Notes: generated from the sequence alone by a model not told the origin. 64,000 bases of DNA from Roseovarius sp. A-2 (GCF_002072155.1 NZ_BDIY01000001.1:310001-374000); one strand, 5' to 3'. Numbered from the stretch's first letter, positions 36,419 to 46,448 are shown. Translations and numbers: made by a program.

Positions 36419-37251
36419 TTGCGGCCCTCCATGCGCAGCATCCGGTCAAGCACGATGGCGACGACGACGATCATCAGGCCCGACTCGAACCCGAGCGCGA
36501 TATTCACGGTGTTGATCGCCCGCAGCACCGGCACGCCGAGACCGTCGGCGCCCACCAGCGCCCCGATTACCACCATCGACAGCGACAGCATGATGGTCTG
36601 GTTGAGCCCGGCCATGATCTGCGGCAGGGCGTAGGGCAATTCGACCTTCCACAGGGTCTGGCGGCCCGTGGCCCCGAACGCCTGCGCCGCCTCCAGGAGC
36701 GGCTGCGGCGTGTTTGAAATGCCCAGATGCGTGAGGCGGATGGGGGCAGGGACCACGAAGATCACCGTGGCAATGAGGCCCGGCACCATGCCGATGCCGA
36801 AGAACACGATCGCCGGGATGAGGTAGACAAAGGGCGGCAACGTCTGCATCAGGTCGAGCACCGGGCGCATCCCGTCATAGAGCCGGGGGCGGTGCGCCGC
36901 CGCGATGCCGATGGGCACGCCCATGGCCATGCAGAAGATGCACGACGACAGCACCAGCGTGAGGCTTTCGGTGGTTTCCTCCCAATAGCCCTGATTGAGG
37001 ATGAAGAGAAAGCCGAGGGCCACGAAAAGGCAGGTTTTCCAGTTGCGCTGAAGGGCCCATGTGAGGCCGACGAAGACCGCGATGATGATCAGAGGGTGTG
37101 GGGTTTGCAGCACCCAGAGGAACGCGTCGATCAGCGTTTCCATCAGGATGGCGAGGGCGTCGAAGAACCCGGCGGCATTGTCTTGCAGCCAGAGGAAGAA
37201 ATCCTCGGCCCATGTCCCCACGGGGATCTTGTGATCGCTCAGCCACTCCAT
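36415..37251 (-). CDS. choW: choline ABC importer permease ChoW
   Basis: 278-residue ProW-type permease with about six membrane segments. The EAA loop (LLEAAQAFGATGRQTLWKVE) sits near residue 180. It lies between choX and choV in the usual choXWV order. A GC hairpin in the gap to choX may hold its expression below that of the binding protein. Confidence 0.88.
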   Translation of the reverse strand: MEWLSDHKIPVGTWAEDFFLWLQDNAAGFFDALAILMETLIDAFLWVLQTPHPLIIIAVFVGLTWALQRNWKTCLFVALGFLFILNQGYWEETTESLTLVLSSCIFCMAMGVPIGIAAAHRPRLYDGMRPVLDLMQTLPPFVYLIPAIVFFGIGMVPGLIATVIFVVPAPIRLTHLGISNTPQPLLEAAQAFGATGRQTLWKVELPYALPQIMAGLNQTIMLSLSMVVIGALVGADGLGVPVLRAINTVNIALGFESGLMIVVVAIVLDRMLRMEGRK

Positions 37252-37291
37252 GGAAAAGCCTCGACTCTTGATTTTTTGAAAGAACGAATGA

Positions 37292-37322
37292 CGCGCCGCC
37301 CGGGGCAGGGCCGGGCAGCGCG
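37292..37322 (-). terminator. hairpin between choX and choW
   Basis: On the minus strand, CGCGCTGCCCGG pairs with CCGGGCGGCGCG (one G-T pair). It begins 10 bp after the choX stop and has no T-tract. Such hairpins often stabilise the upstream binding-protein message. Confidence 0.5.
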
Positions 37323-37332
37323 GGTAGGTGCT

Positions 37333-38262
37333 TTACAGTCCAAGACCGGCCTTGACCGCCGCCATCGCGTCGCCACCGTCCTGCGCGGTCACGCCGTCGA
37401 GCCACGGCGTGACCGCGTCCGGGTTGGCCTTGAGCCAGGCGCTTGCCGCCTCTTCAGGGTCGGTGCCGTCATTGAGGATCGCGCCCATGATCTCGTTTTC
37501 CATGGCCAGTGTGAATTCGAGATTGGTGAGCAGCTTTCCTACATTGGCGCATTCCTCGACATAGCCCGCGCGGGTGTTGGTATAGACCGTGGCGCCGCCC
37601 AGATCGGGGCCGAACCAGTCGTCGCCGCCGGTGAGGTAGGTCATGTCGTGATTGGCGTTCATCGGGTGCGGCTCCCACCCGAGGAAGACGATCGGCTCCT
37701 CGCGGCGGTCGGCGCGGCTCACTTGCGCGAGCATCCCCTGTTCGGAACTTTCCTTGACCTCGAACCCCTTGAGGCCAAAGGCTCCCGAGTCGATCATGTC
37801 GAGGATCAGGCGGTTGCCGTCATTGCCGGGCTCGATGCCGTAGATCGTCTCGTCGAGCGCGTCGGCATGTTCGGCGATGGTGCCGAAGGAGGTGATGCCG
37901 AGGGCGGCCCCGGCGGCATTGGTGGCGAGTGTGTATTTGGCACCTTCGAGGTTGGCGCGCACGGTGTCGACGGTGCCGGCCTCGCGATAGGCGGCGATAT
38001 CGCCTTCCATCGTGGGCATCCAGTTGCCAAGGAACACGTCGATATCACCGGCGGCCATGGAGGTATAGGTTACCGGCACCGAGAGCACCTTGGTATCGGT
38101 CTCGTATCCCAGAGCCTCCAGCACCACGGTGGTGGCTGCGGTGGTGGCGGTGATGTCGGTCCAGCCCACATCTGAGAACGTGATGCTTTCGCAATTGGCA
38201 AGCCCAGGGCCTGCCGCCGTGGCGAGCGCGAGGGCGGAAAGGGTGGTCTTGAGGGTCATCAT
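37333..38262 (-). CDS. choX: choline ABC importer solute-binding protein ChoX
   Basis: 309-residue periplasmic binding protein of the OpuAC/ProX type with a Sec signal peptide cleaved near residue 22 (GLANC). Aromatic ligand-box residues characteristic of quaternary-amine binding are present: GWTD near residue 33, NWMPTMEGD near 80 and GWEPHPMN near 195. This pattern resembles ChoX of Sinorhizobium. Two adjacent ATG codons (38262, 38259) follow GGGAGAG; the second has better spacing. Confidence 0.88.
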   Translation of the reverse strand: MMTLKTTLSALALATAAGPGLANCESITFSDVGWTDITATTAATTVVLEALGYETDTKVLSVPVTYTSMAAGDIDVFLGNWMPTMEGDIAAYREAGTVDTVRANLEGAKYTLATNAAGAALGITSFGTIAEHADALDETIYGIEPGNDGNRLILDMIDSGAFGLKGFEVKESSEQGMLAQVSRADRREEPIVFLGWEPHPMNANHDMTYLTGGDDWFGPDLGGATVYTNTRAGYVEECANVGKLLTNLEFTLAMENEIMGAILNDGTDPEEAASAWLKANPDAVTPWLDGVTAQDGGDAMAAVKAGLGL

Positions 38263-38360
38263 GTCTCTCCCGTTATGGAATGTCCGGGCACGCGGCCCGC
38301 TTGGCCGAGGGCCCGGAGGATGATCCCCCGGGCCCCGGCATGTCGGTCAGGCGATCAGGC

Positions 38361-39914
38361 TCAGGCCATCCACCAGCGCTCGATCCAGCGCTGACCGTCT
38401 ACATCCCAGTTGGAGCCCATCACGTCGGAATGCCCGATCTTGGAGGAGTTTCCGAAGACGTAATTGGCGAACATCGGGATGATCACCCCGCCCTCGTTGC
38501 TGACAAGGGCCTGCATTTCGAAATACATCTCGCGACGCTTGGCCTCGTCGAGTTCCGAGCGCGCCTTGAGCATCAGCTCGTCGAAGCGGTCGTTGCACCA
38601 GAAGCTGTCATTCCAGGCCGCGCCGCATTTATAGGCGGTGGAGAACATCTGGTCCTCGACCGAGCGGCCCGACCAATAGACGGCCGCGAACGGCTTTTTC
38701 ATCCAGACGTCGGACCAGTAGCCGTCATTCGGCTCGCGCACCGGCGTGAGGTTGATGCCCGCCTCGGAGGCCGAGCTTTGATAGAGCACGGCGGCATCCA
38801 CCGCGCCCACGAAGGCCGCGTCGGCGGAGGAAAGCTGCACATCGACGCTGTCGAGACCGGCCTGCTTGAGGTGGAATTTCGCCTTGTCGGGATCGTAGGC
38901 TTTCTGCTCCAGCTCGGTGTTGAAGAAACGTTGGCCCTGACCGATCGGGTGGTCATTGCCGACCGAGCCGTAGCCGAACAGGATCTTGTCCACCAGTTCC
39001 TGCCGGTTGATGCCGTATTTCAGCGCGAGGCGCACGTTGACGTCATCATAGGGGGCCGCGCGAGTGTCCATCGCGAAGGTGTAATGCTGCGTGCCCGCGA
39101 CCGAGTTGATCTGGATGTCGGGGCGGCGCGCCAGCAGGCCCACGGTCTTGAGGTCGAGCCGGTCGGCCACGTCCACATCGCCCGAGACGAGCGCGGAGGT
39201 GCGGGCGTTCTGATCGACCACGGCTAGAACCTCGGCGCTGTCGAACCAGGCCACGTCGTCGCGCCAGTGACCCGCGTGACGTTCCACGGCGAAAGACACG
39301 CCGGGCGTGAAATCCTTGAGCTTGTAGCTGCCGCAGCCGTCGCCCGAGCGCCAGTCGATGCTGTCTCCATCGGCCTTGCAGATCACCAGATGATAATCGC
39401 TGAGGATGAAGGGGAAGTCGGCATTGCCTCCGTCGAGGGTGAAGACGACCGTGTCGCTGCCTTCGGTCTGCACGTCCTGGATTGGTGCCACGATGGGACC
39501 GGCGGCCGAGGTGGAGTCTTCGCCCCGATGGAAATTGATCGACTGCACCACGTCCTCGACGCTCATTTCCTTGCCGGAATGAAAGGTCACACCGGGGCGG
39601 AGCTTGAAGCGCCAGACCGAGGCATCGTCGGAGGCTTCCCAGCTTTCGGCGAGTTCGGGCTTGAGCGAGCCGTCGGCGGCCACCTCGGTCAGTCGGCCAT
39701 GAATGGCGAAGGACATCGAGGTGGTAAAGCTGTTTTCATAGGTCGCCGGGTTCAGCGTGTCGGTGGTCTGGCCGTGGCCGATGGCGGCGCGCAGGTGGCC
39801 GCCGCGCTTGGGCTGGGCGCGCGCGCTCAGCGGCAGGCCCGCGACAAGTGCCGCACCGGCGGTCGTGGCCATGAAGCCGCGACGGTTCATGCGGCCGGAA
39901 TTCAATATGGTCAT
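38361..39914 (-). CDS. orphan ABC solute-binding protein, DppA family (SBP_bac_5)
   Basis: 517 residues with a Tat-like signal (MNRRGFMATTAGAALVAGLP, residues 9-28), followed by the typical family-5 fold. Marks are TLNPATYENS, the ESWEASDDASVWRFKLRPGVTFH segment and a full C-terminal lobe. Proteins of this family bind oligopeptides, nickel or other solutes. No permease or ATPase gene lies with it, so it must use another system. It is divergent from betI, so it may answer to the same operator. Confidence 0.85.
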   Translation of the reverse strand: MTILNSGRMNRRGFMATTAGAALVAGLPLSARAQPKRGGHLRAAIGHGQTTDTLNPATYENSFTTSMSFAIHGRLTEVAADGSLKPELAESWEASDDASVWRFKLRPGVTFHSGKEMSVEDVVQSINFHRGEDSTSAAGPIVAPIQDVQTEGSDTVVFTLDGGNADFPFILSDYHLVICKADGDSIDWRSGDGCGSYKLKDFTPGVSFAVERHAGHWRDDVAWFDSAEVLAVVDQNARTSALVSGDVDVADRLDLKTVGLLARRPDIQINSVAGTQHYTFAMDTRAAPYDDVNVRLALKYGINRQELVDKILFGYGSVGNDHPIGQGQRFFNTELEQKAYDPDKAKFHLKQAGLDSVDVQLSSADAAFVGAVDAAVLYQSSASEAGINLTPVREPNDGYWSDVWMKKPFAAVYWSGRSVEDQMFSTAYKCGAAWNDSFWCNDRFDELMLKARSELDEAKRREMYFEMQALVSNEGGVIIPMFANYVFGNSSKIGHSDVMGSNWDVDGQRWIERWWMA

Positions 39915-40097
39915 GTTGGTGGTCTCCCTTTTGCGTTATTGGCCCTGACCTTGATTTGCGGGCAATCGGGCAGGATGCCCCAGAGGCCGCGGCGGTCAGT
40001 TGCGATAAGAGTAGGCTAATATGACGCTGCAGTGAAATACAACGTCCATGATGCCCCCGAGGGGCGGATGGTGCCGGGTTTTGAGCCTCCGGTTTTC

Positions 40098-40117
40098 TTG
40101 ATTGACGAGTCAATTAA
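40098..40117. promoter_or_regulatory. candidate BetI operator
   Basis: TTGATTGAC-GA-GTCAATTAA is a 20-bp near-perfect palindrome 44 bp upstream of the betI start and in the region shared with the divergent solute-binding gene. Position and ATTGA/TCAAT half-sites fit known BetI autoregulation. Confidence 0.7.
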
Positions 40118-40160
40118 ACATGATTACGCCAGTCAGGCAAGCACGCAGATGGAGGGGCTG

Positions 40161-40751
40161 ATGCCCAGGATCGGAATGGAGCCCATCAGGCGCAGCGCGT
40201 TGGTCGAGGCGACGATTCACGAGATTGGCGCGCGCGGCTCGCTTGACGTGACCGTGGCGCAGATCGCCAGGCGGGCGGGCATGTCCTCGGCGCTGGCGCA
40301 TCACTATTTCGGCTCCAAGGAACAGATTTTCGTGGCCGCGATGCGTCATATCCTGACGCTTTACGGATCCGAGGTGCGTGGCGCGCTGATCATGGCCAAG
40401 ACCCCTCGCGAGCGGGTCGAGGCGATCATCCGCGCAAGTTTCACGCCCGCGCAATTCCGCCCGGAGATGGTCTCGGCGTGGCTCAATTTCTACGTGCAGG
40501 CGCAGCGCTCGACTGAGGCGCGGCGGCTCTTGCACATCTACCAGCGGCGGCTGCGCTCGAATCTTTACCATGCGTTTCGCCAGATCACGCAGGCCGAGGC
40601 GCATACCCTGACCCGTGGCCTCGCGGCGATGATCGACGGGCTCTATATCCGGCAGGCGCTTGGCGAGGGCGAAACCGCGCCGGGACCCGCCATCGACGTG
40701 CTGCTGCGCTATCTCGACACCTCTCTCCAGCAATCCAAGGAGCCGACATGA
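40161..40751 (+). CDS. betI: choline-responsive repressor BetI (TetR family)
   Basis: 196 residues. It begins MPRIGMEPIRR and continues with TVAQIARRAGMSSALAHHYFGSK, which matches E. coli BetI in both the start and the helix-turn-helix. This decides the ATG at 40161, after GGAGG, over in-frame starts at 40032 and 40149. Choline normally releases it from DNA. Overlaps betC by 4 bp. Confidence 0.93.
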   Translation: MPRIGMEPIRRSALVEATIHEIGARGSLDVTVAQIARRAGMSSALAHHYFGSKEQIFVAAMRHILTLYGSEVRGALIMAKTPRERVEAIIRASFTPAQFRPEMVSAWLNFYVQAQRSTEARRLLHIYQRRLRSNLYHAFRQITQAEAHTLTRGLAAMIDGLYIRQALGEGETAPGPAIDVLLRYLDTSLQQSKEPT

Positions 40752-42256
40752 CCGCGCCGAACATCCTGATTTTCATGGTCGATCAGCTTAATGGCACGCT
40801 GTTTCCCGACGGCCCTGCGGAATGGCTGCACGCGCCCAACCTCAAACGTCTGGCGGCGCGCTCCACCCGCTTTGCCAATGCCTATACGGCCAGCCCGCTC
40901 TGCGCGCCGGGGCGGGCGAGTTTCATGTCGGGACTGCTGCCGTCGCGCTCCCGCGTCTATGACAACGCCGCAGAGTTTTCGGCGGATATTCCCACCTATG
41001 CCCACCACCTGCGCCGCGCAGGCTATCAGACCTGCCTTAGCGGCAAGATGCATTTCGTCGGGCCCGATCAGCTGCATGGCTTCGAGCAGCGGCTGACCAC
41101 CGATATCTACCCCGCCGATTTCGGCTGGACGCCGGATTACCGCAAGCCCGGCGAGCGGATCGACTGGTGGTATCACAATCTCGGTTCGGTCACAGGCAGC
41201 GGCGTGGCCGAAATATCCAACCAGATGGAATATGATGACGAGGTAGCCTTTCATGGCGTGCAAAAGGTCTATGATCTCGCGCGCGGACACGATGCGCGGC
41301 CCTGGTGCCTGACGATCAGCTTCACCCATCCGCATGATCCTTATGTGACTCGGCGCAAATACTGGGATCTCTACGAGGGGTGCGAGCACCTTCTGCCCGA
41401 GGTCCCTGCGATGAATTACGAGGATCACGACGCCCACTCGAAACGCATCTTCGATGCCAATGACTGGCGCTCGTTCGACATCTCGCAAGAGGATATCCGC
41501 CGCTCACGCCGCGCCTATTTCGCCAATATCTCTTACCTCGATGACAAGATCGGCGAGGTGATGGACGCGTTGGAGGCCACGCGGCAGGAGGCGGTGATCC
41601 TGTTTGTGTCGGATCACGGCGACATGCTGGGCGAGCGCGGACTATGGTTCAAGATGTCGTTCTACGAAGGCTCGGCACGCGTGCCGCTGATGATCAGCGC
41701 ACCGGACATGGCACCAGGCCTTGTGACCGATCCGGTCAGCACGATCGACGTCTGCCCGACGCTGTGCGACCTGGCGGCGGCTGACATGTCCGGGGTAATG
41801 CCCTGGACAGAGGGGCAATCGCTCATCCATCTCGGACAGGGCGGCAAACGCGAGGCCCCCGTGGCGATGGAATACGCCGCCGAGGCGTCCTACGCGCCGC
41901 TCGTCTCGCTGCGCTATGGGCGCTGGAAATACAATCGCTGCGCGCTCGATCCCGATCAGCTGTTCGATCTTGAGGCCGACCCGCATGAGTTGACCAACCT
42001 CGCCGATGATCCCGCCCATGCCGGGACGCTGGCGCAATTGCAGGCCAAGGCCGAGGCGCGCTGGGATCTTGATGCGTTTGATGCGCGGGTCCGCGAGAGT
42101 CAGGCCCGCCGCTGGGTGGTCTACGAGGCGCTGCGCCAGGGCGGTTACTACCCGTGGGATTACCAGCCACTGCAACAGGCCAGTGAGCGCTACATGCGCA
42201 ACCACATGGACCTCAATGTCGTGGAGGAAAACCAGCGTTTTCCACGCGGCGAATGA
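40748..42256 (+). CDS. betC: choline sulfatase BetC
   Basis: 502-residue cytoplasmic sulfatase that frees choline from choline-O-sulfate. The sulfatase signature CAPGR (Cys52 to Arg56) carries the cysteine that is converted to formylglycine. Metal ligands in the N-terminal MVDQLN and in the VSDHGDMLGE motif are present. The C-terminal choline-sulfatase extension is complete. Translationally coupled to betI. Confidence 0.94.
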   Translation: MTAPNILIFMVDQLNGTLFPDGPAEWLHAPNLKRLAARSTRFANAYTASPLCAPGRASFMSGLLPSRSRVYDNAAEFSADIPTYAHHLRRAGYQTCLSGKMHFVGPDQLHGFEQRLTTDIYPADFGWTPDYRKPGERIDWWYHNLGSVTGSGVAEISNQMEYDDEVAFHGVQKVYDLARGHDARPWCLTISFTHPHDPYVTRRKYWDLYEGCEHLLPEVPAMNYEDHDAHSKRIFDANDWRSFDISQEDIRRSRRAYFANISYLDDKIGEVMDALEATRQEAVILFVSDHGDMLGERGLWFKMSFYEGSARVPLMISAPDMAPGLVTDPVSTIDVCPTLCDLAAADMSGVMPWTEGQSLIHLGQGGKREAPVAMEYAAEASYAPLVSLRYGRWKYNRCALDPDQLFDLEADPHELTNLADDPAHAGTLAQLQAKAEARWDLDAFDARVRESQARRWVVYEALRQGGYYPWDYQPLQQASERYMRNHMDLNVVEENQRFPRGE

Positions 42257-42328
42257 CGAGGGGCGCATGATGGTTTCACTGTTCCAAAAATACTCATTCT
42301 CCGCCATTCGCCACGAAGGGCACCGCTG

Positions 42329-43984
42329 ATGGAGGCCGATTACGTCATCGTCGGTGCCGGCAGCGCGGGCTGCGCCATGGCCTATCGCCTTTCCGAGGCG
42401 GGAAAATCCGTGCTGGTGGTCGAGCATGGCGGCACCGATGCGGGCCCCTTCATCCAGATGCCCGGCGCGCTCAGCTATCCGATGAACATGAAGCGCTATG
42501 ACTGGGGTTACCGGACCGAGCCCGAGCCGCATCTGGGCGGGCGGCGACTGGCCTGTCCGCGCGGCAAGGTGATCGGGGGGTCGAGCAGCATCAACGGTAT
42601 GGTCTATGTGCGCGGCCATGCCCATGATTACGACCATTGGCGCGACGAGGGCTGCCACGGTTGGGGCTATGCCGATGTGCTGCCCTATTTCAAACGCATG
42701 GAGAATTGGGACGCCGGCGGTCATGGCGGCGATGCCGATTGGCGCGGCCAGAACGGCCCCCTCCATGTCAGCCGTGGCAAGCGTGACAACCCGCTGGTGC
42801 GCGCCTTTGTCGAGGCGGGGGTTCAGGCGGGATATCCCGCGACCAACGACTATAACGGCGAAAAGCAGGAGGGGTTCGGCCCCTTCGAGATGACCGTTTA
42901 CAAAGGCCAGCGGTGGTCGGCGGCCAATGCCTATCTGCGCCCCGCGCTCAAGCGCGACAATTGCGACCTGTTGCGCGGGCTGGTGCAACGCGTGGTGATC
43001 CATGAGGGCCGCGCCACTGGTGTCGAGGTTCTGCGCAACGGGCGGCGCGAAGTGGTGCATGCCCGCGAAGAGGTGATCCTTGCGGCCTCGTCGATCAACT
43101 CACCCAAGCTCTTGATGCTGTCCGGCATCGGTCCGGCGGCGCATCTCTCTGAGCACGGCATTGATGTGCAGGCTGACCGCCCCGGCGTGGGTGCGAATTT
43201 GCAGGACCATCTGGAGCTTTACATCCAGATGGCCGCGAGCCAGCCGGTCAGCCTTTACAAATACTGGAACCTTGTCGGCAAGGGTTGGGTGGGCTTGCAA
43301 TGGCTGTTGGGCAAGCAAGGGCCGGGGGCGTCGAACCAGTTTGAAAGCTGCGGCTTCATCCGCTCGGCTCCGGGCGTCGATTACCCCGATATCCAGTTCC
43401 ACTTCCTGCCCATTGCGGTGCGGTATGACGGCAAGGCGGCGGCCGAGGGGCACGGATTTCAGGCCCATGTCGGGCCAATGCGAAGCGTGTCGCGCGGCGC
43501 GGTGACGCTGCGCAGCAATGATCCCGCCGACGACCCGGTGATTCGCTTCAACTACATGAGCGCCGAGAGCGACTGGGTCGATTTCCGGCGCTGTATCCGG
43601 CTGACGCGGGAGATCTTCGCGCAGGAGGCCTTTGCGCCCTATGCCAAGCATGAAATCCAGCCCGGCGCGGATGTGCAGAGCGATGACGAACTCGACGATT
43701 TCATCCGCGAGCATGCCGAGAGCGCCTATCACCCCTGCGGCACCTGCAAGATGGGGAGCGCCGACGATCCGGATGCGGTGGTCGACCCAAAAGGCCGGGT
43801 GATCGGGATCGAGGGGTTGCGCGTGGCCGATTCGAGCATCTTCCCGCGCATCACCAATGGCAATCTCAACGCGCCCTCGATCATGGCGGGCGAGAAGATC
43901 GCCGATGCCGTGCTGGACCGCCGCCTGCCGCCCGACAACGCGCAGCCTTGGGTGCATCCTGAGTGGCGAACCGCGCAGCGCTGA
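42329..43984 (+). CDS. betA: choline dehydrogenase BetA
   Basis: 551-residue GMC-family flavoprotein at the inner membrane that oxidises choline to betaine aldehyde and can go on to betaine. The FAD motif [16 protein letters not shown] is at about residues 7-22. The GMC signatures [18 protein letters not shown] and the active-site [12 protein letters not shown] are complete. In most relatives betB lies between betC and betA. Here only 72 bp of non-coding DNA separates them. Confidence 0.93.
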   Translation: MEADYVIVGAGSAGCAMAYRLSEAGKSVLVVEHGGTDAGPFIQMPGALSYPMNMKRYDWGYRTEPEPHLGGRRLACPRGKVIGGSSSINGMVYVRGHAHDYDHWRDEGCHGWGYADVLPYFKRMENWDAGGHGGDADWRGQNGPLHVSRGKRDNPLVRAFVEAGVQAGYPATNDYNGEKQEGFGPFEMTVYKGQRWSAANAYLRPALKRDNCDLLRGLVQRVVIHEGRATGVEVLRNGRREVVHAREEVILAASSINSPKLLMLSGIGPAAHLSEHGIDVQADRPGVGANLQDHLELYIQMAASQPVSLYKYWNLVGKGWVGLQWLLGKQGPGASNQFESCGFIRSAPGVDYPDIQFHFLPIAVRYDGKAAAEGHGFQAHVGPMRSVSRGAVTLRSNDPADDPVIRFNYMSAESDWVDFRRCIRLTREIFAQEAFAPYAKHEIQPGADVQSDDELDDFIREHAESAYHPCGTCKMGSADDPDAVVDPKGRVIGIEGLRVADSSIFPRITNGNLNAPSIMAGEKIADAVLDRRLPPDNAQPWVHPEWRTAQR

Positions 43985-44050
43985 GCGTGCGTTAACCTTT
44001 TGTTCACCTTTCGTCTTGAACGGCGGCAGGACCTGCGCCCATAAGGGGGC

Positions 44051-44719
44051 ATGTTAAGGATTTCTTTACTCATCGTTCTTAGTCTGTTCCCTTTGTCGTC
44101 CTTTGCGCAGGGGTTTGGCGGACCCGTGCGCGTGGTGGACGGCGACACGCTCGATGTGGGTGCCACGCGGGTGCGTCTGCACGGTATAGACGCACCGGAA
44201 CTGGGGCAGATTTGCACCAATCCCGACGGTGCGACCTGGGATTGCGGCACATGGGTGGCCGATCAGCTGCGCGCGCGGATCGCCACACGCGATGCGCGCT
44301 GCGAGACGGTGGACACGGATCGCTATGGCCGCACAGTCGCCACCTGCGTGGTGGCGGGGCAGGATGTCGGGCGGATGCTGGTGAGTGGCGGTCTGGCGCT
44401 GGCCTACCGCAAGTACTCGATGGCCTATGACCTCGATGAAAAATCGGCGGTCGTGGCGGGACGGGGGCTGCACGGGCATCTGATGGCCCGCCCCGAGGAT
44501 CACCGCCGCGCGGTGCGCGAGGAGCGCGCGCAGGACAATGCCGCGCCAAATGCCGCTTGTCCGATCAAGGGCAACGTCAATTCCAAGGGGCGGCGCATCT
44601 ATCACATGCCAGGGCAGGCGGATTATGCGCGCACCGTGATCCGCCCCGAGACCGGCGAGCGCTGGTTCTGTGATGAGGCGACGGCCCGCGCGGCGGGGTG
44701 GCGGCGGGCAAAACGCTAG
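44051..44719 (+). CDS. secreted thermonuclease-family protein with C-terminal metal-binding-like domain
   Basis: 222 residues with a Sec signal peptide cleaved after Ala19. Residues 24-150 are a staphylococcal-nuclease (SNase) fold with the catalytic set in place: Arg42 and Glu50 in RLHGIDAPE, and the second Arg in DRYGRTVATC. The last 50 residues (IYHMPGQADY ... WFCDEATARAAGWR) form the small domain often attached to bacterial SNase proteins. It probably degrades extracellular or periplasmic DNA or RNA. Confidence 0.85.
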   Translation: MLRISLLIVLSLFPLSSFAQGFGGPVRVVDGDTLDVGATRVRLHGIDAPELGQICTNPDGATWDCGTWVADQLRARIATRDARCETVDTDRYGRTVATCVVAGQDVGRMLVSGGLALAYRKYSMAYDLDEKSAVVAGRGLHGHLMARPEDHRRAVREERAQDNAAPNAACPIKGNVNSKGRRIYHMPGQADYARTVIRPETGERWFCDEATARAAGWRRAKR

Positions 44720-44774
44720 CACGCCGGGGCAGGTTGCGCCGCTTCTGCAAGGAATGACATCTCCGGCGGTTTTC

Positions 44775-44788
44775 TTGATCCGGATCAA
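44775..44788. promoter_or_regulatory. perfect FnrL/CRP-FNR box
   Basis: TTGATCCGGATCAA, an exact palindrome of the FNR consensus TTGAT-N4-ATCAA. Its centre is 68 bp before the ATG of the DUF465 gene. If it acts as a class II activator site at -41.5, transcription would start near 44823, with TAGGCT (44811-44816) as -10. Confidence 0.8.
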
Positions 44789-44849
44789 GGCTTGCCGCCT
44801 CTGTGGTGTCTAGGCTCCGACTCGAATGATAACGAAGGAGCGACGCGCG

Positions 44850-45086
44850 ATGACCCACACCCCCCACGAACTGCACGAAGAGTTTCCCGATCTGGCCGAC
44901 AAGATCAGTGAGATGAAACAGTCCGACGCGCATTTTGCACGGCTCGCGGACCAGTATCACGAGATCAACCGCCGGGTTCACCGGGCCGAGACCCACGTCA
45001 CGCCGGTAGAAGATCTGACCGAGGTGGAAATGCGCAAGCAACGCGCGATTTTGAAGGACGAGATCTATCGCATGCTGACCGCTTGA
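44850..45086 (+). CDS. DUF465 (YdcH-like) small helical protein
   Basis: 78-residue, highly charged, all-helical protein of the DUF465 family (HELHEEFPD start, ADQYHEINRRVHRAE core, LRKQRAxLKDEI-like end). The function is unknown. GAAGGAG lies nine bases before the ATG at 44850. An FnrL-type box upstream predicts induction at low oxygen. Confidence 0.85.
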   Translation: MTHTPHELHEEFPDLADKISEMKQSDAHFARLADQYHEINRRVHRAETHVTPVEDLTEVEMRKQRAILKDEIYRMLTA

Positions 45087-45275
45087 GACGCGTGCTGGCC
45101 TGATCGCGACACATCGCACGGGCGGCGCGGTCGGCGAAATATCGCGTGCGCCCCCGTCACCTCGGGCGGGGCAGGGATGAGTGCAGACCCGCCGGGCATT
45201 GCGTATCGGCCTCGGTCCCGCTAGAGGATTGGCCAGAATTTGGCCCCTTTGGGTCGCCCAGAACGAGGCCCGTCG

Positions 45276-46448
45276 ATGCGGATTGGCGTGATCCTGAACC
45301 ATTTTGAACTGCATCAGGTTCCCCATGCGACCCCCTACGCCTTTGCCCTGTCGCGGCTGAAGCCGGACTGGACGGTCGATATCCTGTGCTCGACCGAGGC
45401 CGAGCGGGCCTATGCGATGGAGATTGCAGAGCGTTTTCCGGGCCACAGAGTCACCGCGCGGCGGCTTGAGGTGCCGCTGTTTTTCCGGGCGCTCGATCCG
45501 CTGCTGCGGCAATTCACCTTCGCGCGCAAGGTCGCCGTCCTGCGGCGCAACACTGACATGTTGTCCGGGTATGACGCCCTGCTCATGCCCGAGATGACCT
45601 CGCTCGCGCTGCGCCGCTCGGCGCGGATGAACGGGGTCCGGCTGATCTTTACCGGCCATGGCGCGGGTGATCTCTATGACAATCCGTTCGGGATGTTCGA
45701 CACCCGGGTGGACACGTTCGATCTGGTTCTCTTGCAGGGCCACAGGATCGCGCGGGCCATGCGCGCCGAGGGGCGGCTGCGCGAGACCTGCCATGCGGTG
45801 ATCGGCTACCCGAAATACGAGGCGGTCTCGATGGAACGCACGCGCCTCTTCGAGGATGACAAGCCGGTGGCCGTCTACAACCCGACGCAGAACCCGCGCG
45901 GGACCTCCTGGCACCGCTTCGGACCGCAGGTGCTCGAACATCTGATCGCGCGTGACGGCCTCAACGTGATCTTCGCGCCGCATGCGCTGCTGTTCAAGCG
46001 TGGCTGGACGCGTGGCGCGCGGTTCCCGAAGCAGTTTCGCGAGCGCCCCGGATTGCGTATCGACCTGGGCAGCCCGGCCTCGGCCGACATGACCTATCTA
46101 AACGCCGCCGATCTATATATCGGGGATCAGTCTAGCCAGATCTACGAGTTCATTACCACGCCGCGCTCCTGCGTGTTCCTGAACCCGATGCACGCGAAAT
46201 GGCGCGGCAACCCGAATTTCCGGTCATGGACCTTCGGGCCGGTGGTCGAGGATATGGCCGATTTCGACGCCGCGACCGACGCGGCGCTTGACGATTTCGA
46301 GACATGGCGGCCCGCGCAGCAGGCCGCGCTCGACGATGACGCGATCCTGCCCGATGCGCCCTTTGCCGAGGCACCGGCCTCGGAGCGGGGCGCGCGTGCG
46401 GTCATAGAGTATCTCGAAACCGGCAGCGTCGCGGACACCTGGACATGA
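45276..46448 (+). CDS. CDP-glycerol glycerophosphotransferase-like / GT-B glycosyltransferase
   Basis: 390-residue cytoplasmic protein. The C-terminal half has the nucleotide-binding lobe pattern of this family (IFAPHALLFKRG near residue 230, then YLNAADLYIGDQSSQIYEFI near 275), and an N-terminal lobe carries FTGHGAGD near 125. Teichoic-acid glycerophosphotransferases and related capsule enzymes share this fold. The start at 45276 gives the typical MRIGVI N-terminus. It overlaps the next gene by 4 bp. The substrate is unknown. Confidence 0.65.
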   Translation: MRIGVILNHFELHQVPHATPYAFALSRLKPDWTVDILCSTEAERAYAMEIAERFPGHRVTARRLEVPLFFRALDPLLRQFTFARKVAVLRRNTDMLSGYDALLMPEMTSLALRRSARMNGVRLIFTGHGAGDLYDNPFGMFDTRVDTFDLVLLQGHRIARAMRAEGRLRETCHAVIGYPKYEAVSMERTRLFEDDKPVAVYNPTQNPRGTSWHRFGPQVLEHLIARDGLNVIFAPHALLFKRGWTRGARFPKQFRERPGLRIDLGSPASADMTYLNAADLYIGDQSSQIYEFITTPRSCVFLNPMHAKWRGNPNFRSWTFGPVVEDMADFDAATDAALDDFETWRPAQQAALDDDAILPDAPFAEAPASERGARAVIEYLETGSVADTWT

